Origin: Temnothorax longispinosus
Lineage: Eukaryota > Arthropoda > Insecta > Hymenoptera > Formicidae
Reading direction: 5' to 3'
Assembly (NCBI RefSeq): GCF_030848805.1
Contig: NC_092364.1
Location: forward strand, 11,619,650 to 11,683,649
Length of the DNA: 64,000 bases
The notes under the pieces were generated by a model. It had not been told where the DNA came from and did not search any database. It saw nothing but the letters and a program-made list of their open reading frames with translations. Both the position numbers and the translations under genes were made by a program. Below are positions 1-10,219 of this stretch, piece by piece. The number at the start of each line of letters is the position of its first letter. Position 1 is the first letter of the stretch.

Positions 1-234
1 AACAGGGGGAACAGGGAGGTTCTTCCAAGCTTTTAACGCCGCGTCCGCCAAATTGTGTAGCTCCACTGGGGGACCCAACCTGCGAAGAGCCTCATCACGG
101 ACGATATATGCTTGCGCCCGCCCGCGTCTGATGGCCTCTAAGTGCGGGAGCGCGGGCGCAGCGCGTATCCGCTCTCGAATCTGTGACATACTCTCCACCG
201 TCAGACCTTGCACGTTCGAGCCAGGCGGAGGCAT
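1..234 (-). CDS. Hypothetical protein, N-terminal part, open at window edge
   Basis: The minus strand has ATG at 234 and stays open for 78 codons to the window edge. The peptide starts MPPPGSNVQG and continues with a charged, Arg/Glu-rich and probably helical stretch (SQIRERIR, RGRAQAYIV). It is clearly more GC-rich than the AT-rich DNA upstream of its start, which is what makes it look coding. I do not recognise the family. Given the surroundings it could be the N-terminus of a retroelement gag, but a host exon cannot be excluded because the rest lies outside the window. Confidence 0.4.
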   Translation of the reverse strand, partial: MPPPGSNVQGLTVESMSQIRERIRAAPALPHLEAIRRGRAQAYIVRDEALRRLGPPVELHNLADAALKAWKNLPVPPV

Positions 235-566
235 ATAACAAAATTTATGTAAACAGTTCACAAAAATCACAAAAAATAGCAAAAAAGCTACGACACACTC
301 TGTCCGATTAACTGTCGCAGACTAGAACTGGTAAAAATTCGCCACAGAAAAATATGTGACGTCCCGCAAATTAAATTTTTTACTTCTTTTCAAAATTTCT
401 TTCAGAAAAAAATTGTTATTTATTAATTATTTTTCTCAATCTTTTGCCTTTGTTTTGATCTTAATAACCTTTATTATAATTCTACTTATCTGCACTGATG
501 ATGAAGGTGCAGTCAAATAACTCGGACGTCGCAATCGCCTTTCGCCGAAACTTACCATACGATAAA
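235..566. other. AT-rich stretch, no gene seen
   Basis: There is no usable reading frame and no recognisable repeat end. It lies just upstream of the minus-strand ORF and could contain its leader. Nothing more can be supported. Confidence 0.5.
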
Positions 567-805
567 ATTAATTTAAGAGCAACTTGTCAGCGTCGAAACG
601 TCGGCGGGAATCAAAAAATAGCCTAGAAAAGGGTCTAATTTTATCTTCGGCGACAAAGTGTCCGTTTGATAACGCGAGGAAATTATTCGGGTTTGCCAGT
701 CGCGAGTTCTTTGCTTACATTACCGAATGATTTAAGCTTCCACGGGATCCTCGGGAGGTTAGATAATTTTAACTAATGACGGCTGGAAAAACCTCCGCAA
801 AATTT
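567..805 (+). repeat. Dispersed repeat, copy 1 (copy 2 at 40746-40983)
   Basis: About 240 bp match a second copy at 40746-40983 in the same orientation with scattered substitutions. Shared landmarks include CGTCGAAACGTCGGC, GAGGAAATTATTCGGGTT and CCTCGGGAGGTTAGATAA. No conserved frame is evident. The copy ends where a LINE fragment begins, which suggests the LINE inserted into it. The class of the repeat is unknown; the GTCGAAACGTCGG string resembles terminal sequences of some retroelements, but I cannot assign it. Confidence 0.6.
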
Positions 806-810
806 CCCCT

Positions 811-1741
811 CTATTCTATACACTTAAAGACAGGAGTCAAACAAGGGTGTGTGCTCTCGCCACTACTTTTTAACATAATTCTGGATTATGTTTTAACAAA
901 AACAGACATATATATTCGCGGGTGGTATAACATGGGATCTTCAGAACAGACGCTGTCTGAGCGACTTGTACTATGCCGACGACATCGTGATATTGACTCA
1001 TACTTTCACTGACATGAAAAACACAAACTACAACGGCTTACAGACAAGGCACTGTCAGTTGGCCTACCAATTAATGTGCACAAAACCAAGGAGATGCATA
1101 TTGGCACAAATAATAATCGGAACAAGCTCTACATACAAGGGAAGGAAGTTGAGCAGTACATCCTTCTACTATCTTGGCTGTACGGTAACCACGAATGGCG
1201 GTACAGAGGAAGAGGTGTCCTGCAAAATCAAGAAAACTCAGCAGGATTTTGTCTTGTTAAAGAACATCTGGTCATCAAACCAACTTAACAAAAGTGCCAA
1301 ACTGCGTATCTTGAATTCCAACGTCAAATTAGTACTGCTGTATGGATGCGAAACATGGCTTCTGACGAAAAGCATTATCCACCTATTACAGGTTTTCATA
1401 AATAAATGCCTACGCAGAATTTGTAGGATTTTCTGGCCCAACACCATAAGCAATGATCGACTATGGGATCTGTGCGGGCAGGTTCCATTACAACAAAAAA
1501 TAAAAAAACGAAAATGGATGTGGATCGGCCACACACTCAGGAAAACGCCACATGACAACCAGGGAGGCATTGGAGTGGAACCCACAGGGTACGCGAAAGC
1601 GCGGACGCCCGAAAACAATCTGGAGGCGCACCGTCCTCAAAGAAACCGAAACTCAAGGAAAAAACCTGGAATGAAGTGAAGGCACTGGCGGCAAATCGGA
1701 TCCGTTGGCGAGGCTTTGTGAAAGCCCTAAGCTCCTCGTAG
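811..1741 (+). pseudogene. 5'-truncated LINE (non-LTR retrotransposon) reverse transcriptase
   Basis: Conserved RT pieces appear in order on the plus strand but in changing frames: TGVKQGCVLSPLLFN (RT motif, about 830-890), YADDIVIL (catalytic YADD, about 967-990), a KTKEMHIGT block (about 1082), then a LINE C-terminal region with CETWLL and KRKWMWIGHTLR, ending in a Trp/Arg-rich tail and TAG at 1739-1741. At least four frameshifts separate them. The N-terminal endonuclease and the first RT motifs are absent, as expected for 5' truncation. It would have copied LINE RNA at a nicked target; this copy cannot. The clade is not settled from sequence alone. Confidence 0.85.
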
Positions 1742-2294
1742 AAGTTACAAGAACACTATATATATACAAAGGTGGTGAATTCAATTTAATAGTTCTTTAC
1801 TTTTGATTTCAGCTATTAAATAAATAAATATATTAAATAAACAAGAGTGTTTTAATACCAACTTTCCCTTGAATATTGTCAAGTAGACTCTATTTCAATT
1901 CGAATACATTCTATAATTTAATTCAATTACTTTTAGACTTTAATTTACGAGATATTTCATGTTCCGTCACTCATTTTACCATCAACCAATATTTTATCTA
2001 ACACAGGCTTTTCAGCAAATATTTATTTATCAATAGTTTCAAGTTATTTCTGTTTTTATTAAACAATTGTACTATAGACTAAGATATCCATCTCCCTTCC
2101 TTTCCATGCACCGTTCTAATAACGAAACCTCTCTCCAGTCCCAGGCTGTAGTCGGTGTATGCAGACTTCCCCAAAACAATAAAGGAGAGGACCCTTTTCA
2201 TTACGCCAAGGCAGTAGTGCTAAAGGATAAACTATGTTATACCGCGGTTTACAGTATTTTTGATTTTTATTCTAGCCGTGACGTAATATAATTT
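1742..2294 (+). other. AT-rich DNA; probable remnant 5' LTR of element C at its right end
   Basis: No gene is seen. A primer-binding-site-like string starts at 2295 and a decayed gag at 2401, so the last 250 bp or so (perhaps from about 2040) should be the 5' LTR of element C. I could not find a matching right LTR, so the left boundary is a guess. A short 74-codon frame at 2067-2291 lies here and is probably not a gene. Confidence 0.35.
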
Positions 2295-2312
2295 TGGTGA
2301 GAGCGGTGGGAT
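2295..2312 (+). other. Putative primer binding site of element C
   Basis: TGGTGAGAGCGGTGGGAT lies about 105 bp upstream of the decayed gag start. It begins with the TGG expected of a tRNA 3' end complement and resembles tRNA-Leu-type sites of insect retroelements. It is decayed, so the primer assignment is tentative. Confidence 0.35.
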
Positions 2313-2400
2313 TGGAAATTGTTACTAGAACCAGGAAAGGAAATTTTTCGTAAAAGGATTTTAAGATTTTAATATTTCAAGGAATTAATATATCACCTAT

Positions 2401-3656
2401 GGCTTATTCTACGCGTCGCAAGCGTCTCGTGCTTTTACCAAATCAGGTGAAAAAATGTCTCCCGGGGAAACTGAAGTTATGTTTCATCGAATAGCTGAAA
2501 AAAAGTTCTCTTTGAAAGCGGAAGCTTAACGGAAGAGACAACAAGAATTAGAGGCAAAAGAGGAGGAATTAAAAAGATTTAAACCTAAGCCAGAAGGCGT
2601 ACACGTCCAAGAGCTCACTGGTATATTGGTTGGAATTCGGGAAGAACTTGGGAAATTGAATTCCGTTACCGATGAAGTACGAAGTTTAAGGGTACACATG
2701 AACGAATTACGGTCACGAGTTGTAAATCAAAATATAAATGCAACTTTACTTTCTCGCAATAAACTCATCCATTCTGTTGATGAGACATTCTTCTCAACTA
2801 ATAATGATTTCGTGGATGAATAACCTGCCATGCGTCACAAGGACGTGATAAATTCCATTCCTAGGTTCAATGAACATAAAATACCAATCTATCAATTCTA
2901 TAGAATGCGTGACCGTGGACTTAAATTGATATGCTCCAGACAAAAGTATCATTTGGTTCAGTTAATTGTCAACCGTTTACAAAATCATGCCTATACAGAA
3001 GCTATGAACTTTCATACCGTCGCTTCCTTAACGCGCCATCTCAAATCTATTTTTGGTCTCAATAAATCTTTAAATCAATATAGAGGAAAACTCGGTAATA
3101 TTTATATGCAACCAAACAAAGACATTTTTGCGTATATAGATCAAATCAAGGAATTGCGAAATGCGATAATTGATGGAGAAGCTCTGCTTTATGGAGAAGA
3201 GAACGTGGATTTACAGAATATTAATAATGATTGCCGCGAGGGTTTTATAATTGGATTACCTTCTGATTTGTTAGTTCAAGTAAAATTGCAAGAGTAAATC
3301 TACTCGTTCGACGAAGCAATTTCGTCAGTGATACAACTTAACAAGACCTTACAGGCAGAATTATTGAAGAAGAAAATGACCTCTGTAAAACCGAATTCTT
3401 CCCTTTGCATGGGATTATTCTACTAATCGTGCACAACTTTTTAATCCGCAAATCCTACAAAATCCTATTCGTCCATTTATTAAACCATTAATCCCTGGTC
3501 AACCTGGACCAAATGCTCCGATTGGCAAAGTTTGCAAATACTGCAAAGACTCTGGACATCTTATTGACGAATGCAAAAAGTTAGCCTACCGACGTTCCAT
3601 CCAGGCTCGTTACGAAAATAATTTTCCACAACATCTTCAAATATTTCTGTACCTAA
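2401..3656 (+). pseudogene. gag: Gag of element C (Ty3/Gypsy, errantivirus-like), degenerate
   Basis: A gag-like frame begins at ATG 2401. It contains a charged coiled-coil-like region (AEKKFSLKAEA, QQELEAKEEELKRF), then a capsid-like helical region (2830-3297; FYRMRDRGLKLICSR, PSDLLVQVKLQE) and a CCHC zinc knuckle CKYCKDSGHLIDEC at about 3535-3577. Stops at about 2527, 2821 and 3295 and later frameshifts break it. Gag would form the virus-like particle and bind genomic RNA. The frame runs into a CA microsatellite at 3657; protease of the same element resumes after 8.5 kb. Element C is the oldest layer here, with every domain disrupted. Confidence 0.75.
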
Positions 3657-3657
3657 C

Positions 3658-3700
<43 letters not shown>
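3657..3700. repeat. (AC)n microsatellite, left half
   Basis: An uninterrupted AC dinucleotide run. Its continuation appears at 8470-8532, on the far side of insert X. Confidence 0.95.
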
Positions 3701-3702
<2 letters not shown>

Positions 3703-4268
3703 TGACGTTGCACCGTGTCCCCGTCACCTATACCTGTGGCACGTACGCCACCCGAAATATTTGTATTGCGCGGGCACTGCCTATCGTCTCGTTATGTATT
3801 GCGCTGGTGCTGCTTGTCGTCTAGTTATTAGTTTCAAGAGGAAGCGGCGGTACGGCCCCAATTCGGCAGGGTGGCGCCATCCGCCGGTGCGGCGAAGCGC
3901 CCCAATCTAGGGGGCCGCGAATCGAAGCCGCGGGAAAGATCTCGACACTGTTGGGTCAATCGCGAGAGTAGACGGACGTCCGGCGAGGACCTCCCCGTTG
4001 CGCCGAGAGTAAGCGAGGGCGGCGGCCCTGCGAGCCCGATTGAGAGGGAAGGACCAAGGACGATGTAAACGACTAGCAACCCCGGACACCAGGTATCGGG
4101 GAACAGCAGGGCGGACTGTCGAGTACCGTTCCGCGTTATTTTTGAAAGGGACGCGTAGGTTGGTTTCACAGCCTACGCGCCGTTGCCGTGAATTCCTTGC
4201 CGGGATTATCGCCTTTCGTTTTGTTTCTACGGGTCAGACATACATCGCCCGCTGCCACTCCGTAAGTA

Positions 4269-5417
4269 GAGTGAAAGACCCAATTACTGACAGTGTCCAT
4301 ATTACTGTCAATCAAAATTAAAATACTTTTTAAAATATGAAAACTATATCTTATAATATTTTATTAATTTTTAATAAAATCTTCAAGAAATCTGGTGGAA
4401 ATTATTATAACAATAAACTAAAATTAAAAGCCAATCCACTAATTAAAAAAAAAACTTAAAGTCCGAGAAACTCATTTTTCTGCTGAGTTACGTCCATTTT
4501 TATTAGTAGAGTAGATTTAAGTAGCTGCAAAGATTACCGATTATAGGCAAAATTTGAACAGTAAGTCTCACGGTAACACATTTTTCTCATAAAATAATGT
4601 TGAAATTAAAGAAAAAAAATGTATATATGGAATAAATTATTAATTTTTATAATATAATTATTCATGTCAGTAATATGTTCACTTTTTCGTGTTTATCCTA
4701 ATACTGTCAACAGTATTATGGACATAAATCATGAAATGAACATAATACTGGCAGCTTGGTGAATGACAGAATAACCTCTAAACTTCTATGTCGACTTTGT
4801 TTTAATGGATAAGAGCGTAAACACAGATCATCCAAATACCTATCATTCTCACATATTAGATACCTATATATTCTCTTAAAATTTGCTTGACATACCTGTT
4901 GAGGTTAATGTAAGTAAATTTATTGTAATGTAAGTAAAATTATTATTTAATCACTTCTAACGTATTAAATAAATAAAGGCGATTCAAAATATGTAATAAA
5001 TTAAAAGATGTAATAAATTAAAATTATTTAACTACTTATTATTTTAACATAAACTATACTTAGGTGAAACGAATATTCCCTCTGTTGTGCAAACCTTCGG
5101 CCGGCAGCAGTCGGGAATAAAAAGTTTGGTTAGAAAAACTACCAGTAATGTATTCATCTGGTTGCCAGAATTAGGAACATAAAATTTAGAAGTTTTCAGT
5201 ATTAGGTGCAATTGAGCTTGGTCATTATTATATTAATTAAAAATTAAGAATCGATTTTATTTAAACTTTCTAATTTTATTTATAAATTAAGTTTATAATT
5301 GGAGCAATCAGAAAAAATATTTTAAAAAGATAAAGTATCATTGCTTGTATATATATATTAAATCTTAAATCAAATGTTACTGAATGCTTAATATGCCAGT
5401 AATTGGGTCTTTTACCC
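4269..5417. mobile_element. TA-flanked, AT-rich TIR element without transposase
   Basis: About 20-bp terminal inverted repeats share AAAGACCCAATTACTG; the left end begins GAGTGAAAGACCC and the right end, read inward, GGGTAAAAGACCC. Both are flanked by TA, the duplication typical of Tc1/mariner-type insertion. The 1.15 kb interior is very AT-rich and has no transposase frame. A GTCCATA...TACTGT motif recurs inside in both orientations (about 4290 and 4705). It splits the GC-rich DNA of insert X, which resumes at 5418. It is probably a non-autonomous element. Confidence 0.6.
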
Positions 5418-5579
5418 TATAGTAAAGGGGCGTCCGTTTCTTCCGGGCTCGACAAGCTTGGTATGAGACTTTGCGTGTAATCAAGTAGCGACGATCGACG
5501 ACGTGGCACCGGCCACGCGTCACGAGTCTTGTGCGTGTTACGCGATTGAGCCTCGCGGATTGACTCAACAGTCGCGCGT

Positions 5580-5695
5580 AATATTAGTCTTTGCGTTCTT
5601 AATCTTTGCGTTCTTTGCGTTCTCGTTAAACTTAATCTTTGCGTTCTCGTTAAACTTAGTCTTTGCGTTCTCGTCAAAATTAGTCTTTGCGTATG
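5580..5695 (+). repeat. Short tandem repeat based on CTTTGCGTTCTCG
   Basis: Four to five degenerate copies of a unit near 24 bp, with core TCTTTGCGTTCTCGTTAAAC. Similar TTGCGTATAAT-like strings recur at 5950-6080 and 7450-7610, so this is part of a broader degenerate array split by the AT-rich island. Confidence 0.65.
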
Positions 5696-6782
5696 GTTAA
5701 GATTCGGCGGGGTGTGCTCTCGACGCGTATGTTCCTTCAGGGGCGCGCCGGCATTCCGATGCGTTAATTACCGCGCTCGGTACTTAAAGTGTGCGGCGTC
5801 GGACTCACGAGTCGGGGGTGTTCCCGGATTATGCATTTGAGAGTTTATTGAGAGTATCACGCGCCCCGGGGTGTCGCGTACGAGAGTACCACGCGCCCGC
5901 GGCGTGAATAGCATATCAAGGATAAACGTTCCTCGCCCGTCCTATGCTTGGTGTAGATTCTTTGCGAATAATGTTTTGCATCTATTCTTTCTTCGCGCGT
6001 ATCGTATTTTGCGGATAATCTCCCTCTTTTGCGGAGAGTCCTTCCTTGCGCGTATAATATTTTGCGGATAGTCGTCATTGCGGGTACTATTCCGTTGCGA
6101 GTCCCGCGAAAAACGATTGTATTAAAACCGTATTAAAAGCTTATATGAATTTATTAAGAATCTTATTAGAATCGAATATGCAAATCAATTATAATTTAAA
6201 TATGTCATATTTAAATCAAATTAAAGTACCCCATCTTATTTAATCTATATATGGATTAAACTGGACTTTGCTTTGTTAAAATATGCAAAATCAGCCGCAC
6301 AGACCTAAGGAAATGCAGAGTTTAATATGGTTTTAATTTGCCAAATATGGATTAAATATGGTAATAAATTCAAAATTAATTTGTTAAATATAAATCAAAT
6401 AAGTCAAATATAATCATATAAGTCAAATATAATCATATAAGTCAAATTTGTCATATATAAATGTTATTTGATCTTATTAGAATTTTATATAATTTTGTTT
6501 TAAATTTAAATTTATACCAATTTAAATTTAAACAAAATTATATAAAATTTTATTTTTTAAGCGTGCTACTTTATTATAAGAGTGGACTTCACGATATAAC
6601 TGATACAAAAATTGTGTCGTTCCGAGACAGCGTCGCGCGAGAATAACCGCGAGACAGTGTCGTGTCTTCTTGATACCGTTATTTTATAACACTCTTTGTC
6701 AAATTTTAATTACGAGAAACAGATCACATCGAATGCCATCTATCGGATACTTTGAGATGCAATATTCTGATCTGATCATATA

Positions 6783-6907
6783 CACTGTAAAAAATTTAAT
6801 GTCCCAGAAAGTTCACTCAAAATTTTGTGTTAAAATAACACAATGCATGAGTTATTTTAATACAAAATTTAGAGTGGACTTTCTGGGACATTAAATTTTT
6901 TACTGTG
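6783..6907. mobile_element. 125-bp hairpin MITE with TA target duplication
   Basis: The first 55 bases or so are repeated in inverted orientation at the other end with a few mismatches. The ends read CACTGTAAAAAATTTAATG on the left and CACAGTAAAAAATTTAATG on the right strand, with TA on both sides (6781-6782, 6908-6909). The whole sequence can fold into one hairpin. This is the form expected of a Tc1/mariner-type MITE. Confidence 0.85.
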
Positions 6908-7154
6908 TATAATCTTATATGACTATATTATTTTTTTTAATTTAAATCAAATATTTTACATGTTAAGTTCGACAAATAAAGAAACAAATTTTACCGCAAA
7001 TATTATTTAAACATTATTTAAACAAAAATACGTTTTAATAAGAATCAAATTAGAACCAAATTTGGGTTAAAGCCGCAATTGAATCGAGTAAAAGTCGCAT
7101 ACAGAACACATTAACTTTTTATTAAAGTCTTATATATAAATATTCTGCATCATG

Positions 7155-7345
7155 TATGGTTCTGGATCATATATAATCCACATAAGTTATCTTATTAAAT
7201 ACAAATTAAAACCATATTTGATTCGAAGTGTTATATGATCCACATAAGTGATCTAATTAAATTTTAATTAAAGCCCTATTTTATTGTGGATCATATTTAA
7301 TCGACATAACTGATTTTAATAAGTGCAAATTAAAACTGTATTTAA
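7155..7345 (+). repeat. Threefold degenerate repeat of about 60 bp
   Basis: Three successive versions of a unit that contains GATCATATNTAATC, a CACATAAGT or GACATAACT core, and AAATTAAAACC, starting near 7165, 7230 and 7288. It lies inside the AT-rich island and has no coding potential. Confidence 0.6.
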
Positions 7346-7472
7346 ACAAATATAATTTTAATATAAAATCTGGATTTAATTTGAATTTTACCCAAATTAA
7401 ATATGATTTAATATGATTTTAGTTAGATTCATATTAGATCGTTTTTTCGTGGGGTATTCTTTCGTTGCGTGT

Positions 7473-8468
7473 ATTATAATGGCGAATATTCTTCCATTGT
7501 GCGTATTATTTTTTCGGCGTATAAGCTTTCCTTGCGTGTACTATTCTTTTGCGTATGAGCTTTCATTGCGTGTATCCTTCTTTTGCGTATAATCTCTTCT
7601 TGTGGGTATAAGGTAGAGTCATCATAATTGATTGTTTCATACTTGGTGTGACGTGGTGGATGTGATCCCGTGATGTATTTCATGACCTGGGCATGTTTTG
7701 GCATAAGAAAGAAACTGATGGAACACATAACGTCACACTTATTTTTATTTTATGAGAGTACAAATTAGATTCGATTTGTAAGTTTATTTGTTTTGGCGGA
7801 GGACTTCCGGCGAATAATATTGATTCCAGTTACCTCGTGCGGGCCCTCGTTAGTGTAGCCCGTGATCGAAGTGTGTACGGTAGGCCGCGGCGAATCGGAG
7901 GAGCCATTGTACGCAGTATTATCGACGTGTTTAGTACGTGACTCCCGCGTTGTAAATATCATCCCGCATTCCGCGTCTTTCGCCATAACGCGACTATATT
8001 GAATTGTTACGAGGAGTATGACGCATGGGTCATGAACCTTATATTGCCGTTGTCAGGATTGATATTAAATTACTATTCTCTACTATAAGACCTATGAATA
8101 ATTTCTTTTGTGTCTCGTCTTCGCCTAATCACAGCCAACATCCTCTAGACTCGGCACCTAGCCGAACTACGACCCTCTACCGCGGAATGAGCAGCCGTCG
8201 CGAGCGACAAGAGCAAAGTTATTCGAGTTAGAGTATTTAGAGTTTTTGGAGCAGCTTCAAGTATTGAGAAAGTCTCGAGTCATTCGGAGTATCTAGAGTA
8301 AAGGTAGAGTCGACGTTTGCGTATTTAGAGTAAAAACTGGTGTGGCCTTCTCCACACCTGGCGCCCAATCTATTTAGTGTTCGTATTTGGCTCTGCTACC
8401 CGCTCAGTATATTTGTGGCGCGGTGCAGTCGCATGTAACAGCCTCGCGGCCGTAAAAATTAGCGTCGC

Positions 8469-8469
<1 letters not shown>
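7473..8469. other. Right GC-rich part of insert X, no gene supported
   Basis: Begins with TTGCGTGTATTATT-like degenerate repeats, then mixed sequence. A 74-codon minus-strand frame at 7765-7986 and a 69-codon plus-strand frame at 8025-8231 have no recognisable features. A small hairpin (GTGTGG-CCTT-CTCCACAC, about 8341) precedes the primer-site-like TGGCGCCCAAT. Confidence 0.4.

Positions 8470-8532
<63 letters not shown>
8470..8532. repeat. (CA)n microsatellite, right half
   Basis: An uninterrupted CA run, the continuation of the one at 3657-3700. Element C sequence resumes directly after it. Confidence 0.95.
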
Positions 8533-8533
<1 letters not shown>

Positions 8534-8732
8534 GAGCATTTAAAATTTATCTATAAAGAGTCCGGGAAACGCCGAAAGCGTTTCGGCAGTAAACGGTGCC
8601 CACCCAAACGCAGCCGTGACTGGGCACACGAATCAGAATCAAAGATCGGTTCAATTTCAGGGTCACGCGGAAGCTCAATTACTGCGCGAGTAAATATAAA
8701 ATCGGTAGAGTTGGTGAGACACCGAATGTCAT

Positions 8733-9756
8733 GCTGTCTTTGCCTGATTTAATAGGAAACTGTTTCTTTATGATCGATTCGGGTTCGGACATTACTTTAA
8801 TTAACGAAAGTTGTGTGGAAGACGGGATAGCAATTAACAAAAGTCACACATTCTCTCTGTAGGGTATAACTCCAGAACCTATGTATGTTTACATTAGGAT
8901 CCGTTTCGATATTTTTGTTGGGAAGAGTAATTGATTTTTACCTAGTAAAAGAAGAAATTAATTTTATGCAGCATGTCATCCTTGGGACAGAGTTTTTCAA
9001 AAAATACAACGCCATAATTAACTTCAACAAAAAAATACTTGCAATATGAAGATTCTCGCATTCCATTTGCCGAAACCAAACATATTCACGTAGAACCGTG
9101 ATCCGTAACACCATTCTATGCTCTTGTCACTAATTTTGAGATAAAGACAGGGTATATTCCATTTTTATAATCTGTTAAAGAAATCTATTTCGGTAACGCC
9201 ATTGTTACAAATATTAATAGGAAGTGTCACCTTCCTTTTTATAACACTGACGACAACGGATATGATATCAAAGTTCCGTCAGTAGAATTACAAGAATTTG
9301 ACATTGAAGAGAGTTTAGACAACCTCTAGCCTTGATGCTTCTTTAAGGATTGCATCAATGCGAAATCCTATCCAGGATCCTTTATTAAATCCTTGTCATA
9401 CTGACGATGTCGACCCAGAAAGTGTTGTATTCCCTTCGAGATGAGAGTGTGCTGAAGAATATGAAGTAGTCTTGGAAGTAGTAGAACCTACTTATCCCGT
9501 AGTTCCGGATATTCCTTCTACTAATCCTTTCATTTCTACCGATGGTCGAGAGTTGGAAAATATCGGTAGTAACCTTTTCTTTTTAGGACTGGACCCTTCC
9601 CGCGGTACTGGCGACTCCCTAGGGCTGTCGTCGAGCTCCGTTCGTCGCGATAGCTGTATTATTACAGACCCATTTATCGAGGAGAGGGTTGCAATAGTTT
9701 CTCAACTCCTCGATACAAAACATCTCAATCTTGAAAAAAAAAAGAATTTAATGTAG
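8733..9756 (+). pseudogene. Protease and protease-RT linker of element C
   Basis: A retroviral-type aspartic protease block, IDSGSDITLINESC (active-site D-S-G, about 8774), is followed downstream by a flap/dimer-like HVILGTEFFKKYNAI (about 8965-9010). After several stops and shifts, a linker frame (9472-9756) ends in VAIVSQLLDTKHLNLE, the kind of segment that precedes RT in errantivirus-like Pol. The protease would cleave Gag-Pol; it is dead here. It is the continuation of the gag at 2401-3656, from which insert X separates it. Confidence 0.7.
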
Positions 9757-9904
9757 CATGCTTGCTGCAACGGGGAATTAATTACACACGCAGCTCGTTT
9801 TTAAATATATTATTTATTCTGACCGTTTACATCTCTTCTCGACTGTCTCCGTCTCTACGCAACTCTCACTAGCGGATTTCACATTACACGGCGCCCCACT
9901 AGTC
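9757..9904. other. Short foreign insertion between linker and RT of element C
   Basis: About 150 bp without coding sense interrupt the expected continuation from LDTKHLNLE to the QFHDRFHLP segment. It ends ATTACACGGCGCCCCAC, which resembles an LTR end followed by a primer-site-like GGCGCC. It may be a scrap of another LTR. Confidence 0.35.
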
Positions 9905-10146
9905 ATGCGCGCTACATTCAGAAAATTAATTATACAGTTTCATGATAGATTTCATTTACCTCATGATCAGTTAGAAGGCACCAACGCTGCTAAACACTCT
10001 ATACCGACTATTAATGAAGTTTCACCAGTGTGGATAGTCCCGAAGAAACCGGATTCCGCTGGGAATAAAAGATGGAGAATAGTGATTGACTTCCGCAATT
10101 TGAACAAAAAAAACAATAGGTGGTGCGTATCCGCTCCCTAACATTT
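9905..10146 (+). pseudogene. Reverse transcriptase of element C, N-terminal part
   Basis: The segment QFHDRFHLPHDQLEGTNAAK is followed by VWIVPKKPDSAGNKRWRIV and IDFRNLNKK, the first RT fingers/palm motifs of Ty3/Gypsy Pol. About 35 residues expected before VWIVPKK are missing, a small deletion. After a one-base shift the frame reads YPLPNI and stops at the edge of element A (10147). The matching continuation, beginning T-D-I-L-D, starts right after element A at 26050. Confidence 0.85.
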
Positions 10147-10219
10147 TGTTGTGCCCCGTTTTGGATAGGGACACCGGGGTCTTTTCTTCCACGGAGGAGA
10201 CGTGATTATTAATGAATAC
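10147..10219 (-). repeat. Truncated 3' LTR stub of element A
   Basis: The first 73 bp of the plus-strand LTR sequence (TGTTGTGCCCCGTTTTGG...) sit directly on the target duplication. The LTR then stops and joins env sequence in the opposite orientation, with a 3-base ACA overlap at the join. Confidence 0.8.

Larger units (their letters stand above)
6108..7472. mobile_element. AT-rich island with weak terminal inverted repeats
   Basis: A very AT-rich, non-coding block lies inside the TTGCGTAT-type repeat DNA. The left edge reads CGCGAAAAACGATTGT and the right edge, reverse-complemented, CCACGAAAAAACGATCT, an imperfect inverted repeat of about 15 bp. The interior has a short tandem (ATAAGTCAAATATAATCAT, 6395-6450), a hairpin MITE and threefold longer repeats. 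The boundaries and the mobility are inferred; it could be an old non-autonomous element. Confidence 0.4.
3701..8469. mobile_element. Insert X: non-coding 4.8 kb insertion inside a CA repeat
   Basis: Everything between the two CA runs separates gag from protease of element C. The ends are TGTGACG on the left and CGTCGCA on the right, a short imperfect TG...CA inverted repeat of the kind found at LTR-element termini. I found no long direct repeats at the two ends and no gag or pol frame, so it is not a simple full-length LTR element. It consists of GC-rich blocks (3701-4268, 5418-6108, 7473-8469) interrupted by AT-rich insertions. A TGGCGCCCAAT string at about 8361 looks like a tRNA-Lys-type primer site, but it lies only about 100 bp from the right end. 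Short frames here (for example 4040-4321 and 7765-7986 minus) show no family resemblance. Confidence 0.5.

Noticed and set aside
498..560. CTGATGA at 498 followed by GCCGAAAC, considered as a hammerhead ribozyme
   Set aside because: The sequence between them cannot form the required stem II in register, and the second repeat copy lacks CTGATGA.
3657..3700. Possible CRISPR-like or satellite array at the CA runs and short tandems
   Set aside because: Plain dinucleotide and degenerate short tandem repeats without spacer structure; eukaryotic context.
3834..4321. Overlapping frames of 60-111 codons on both strands in the GC-rich part of insert X
   Set aside because: Frames compete on both strands, one crosses the boundary of the TIR element at 4269, and none shows a domain.
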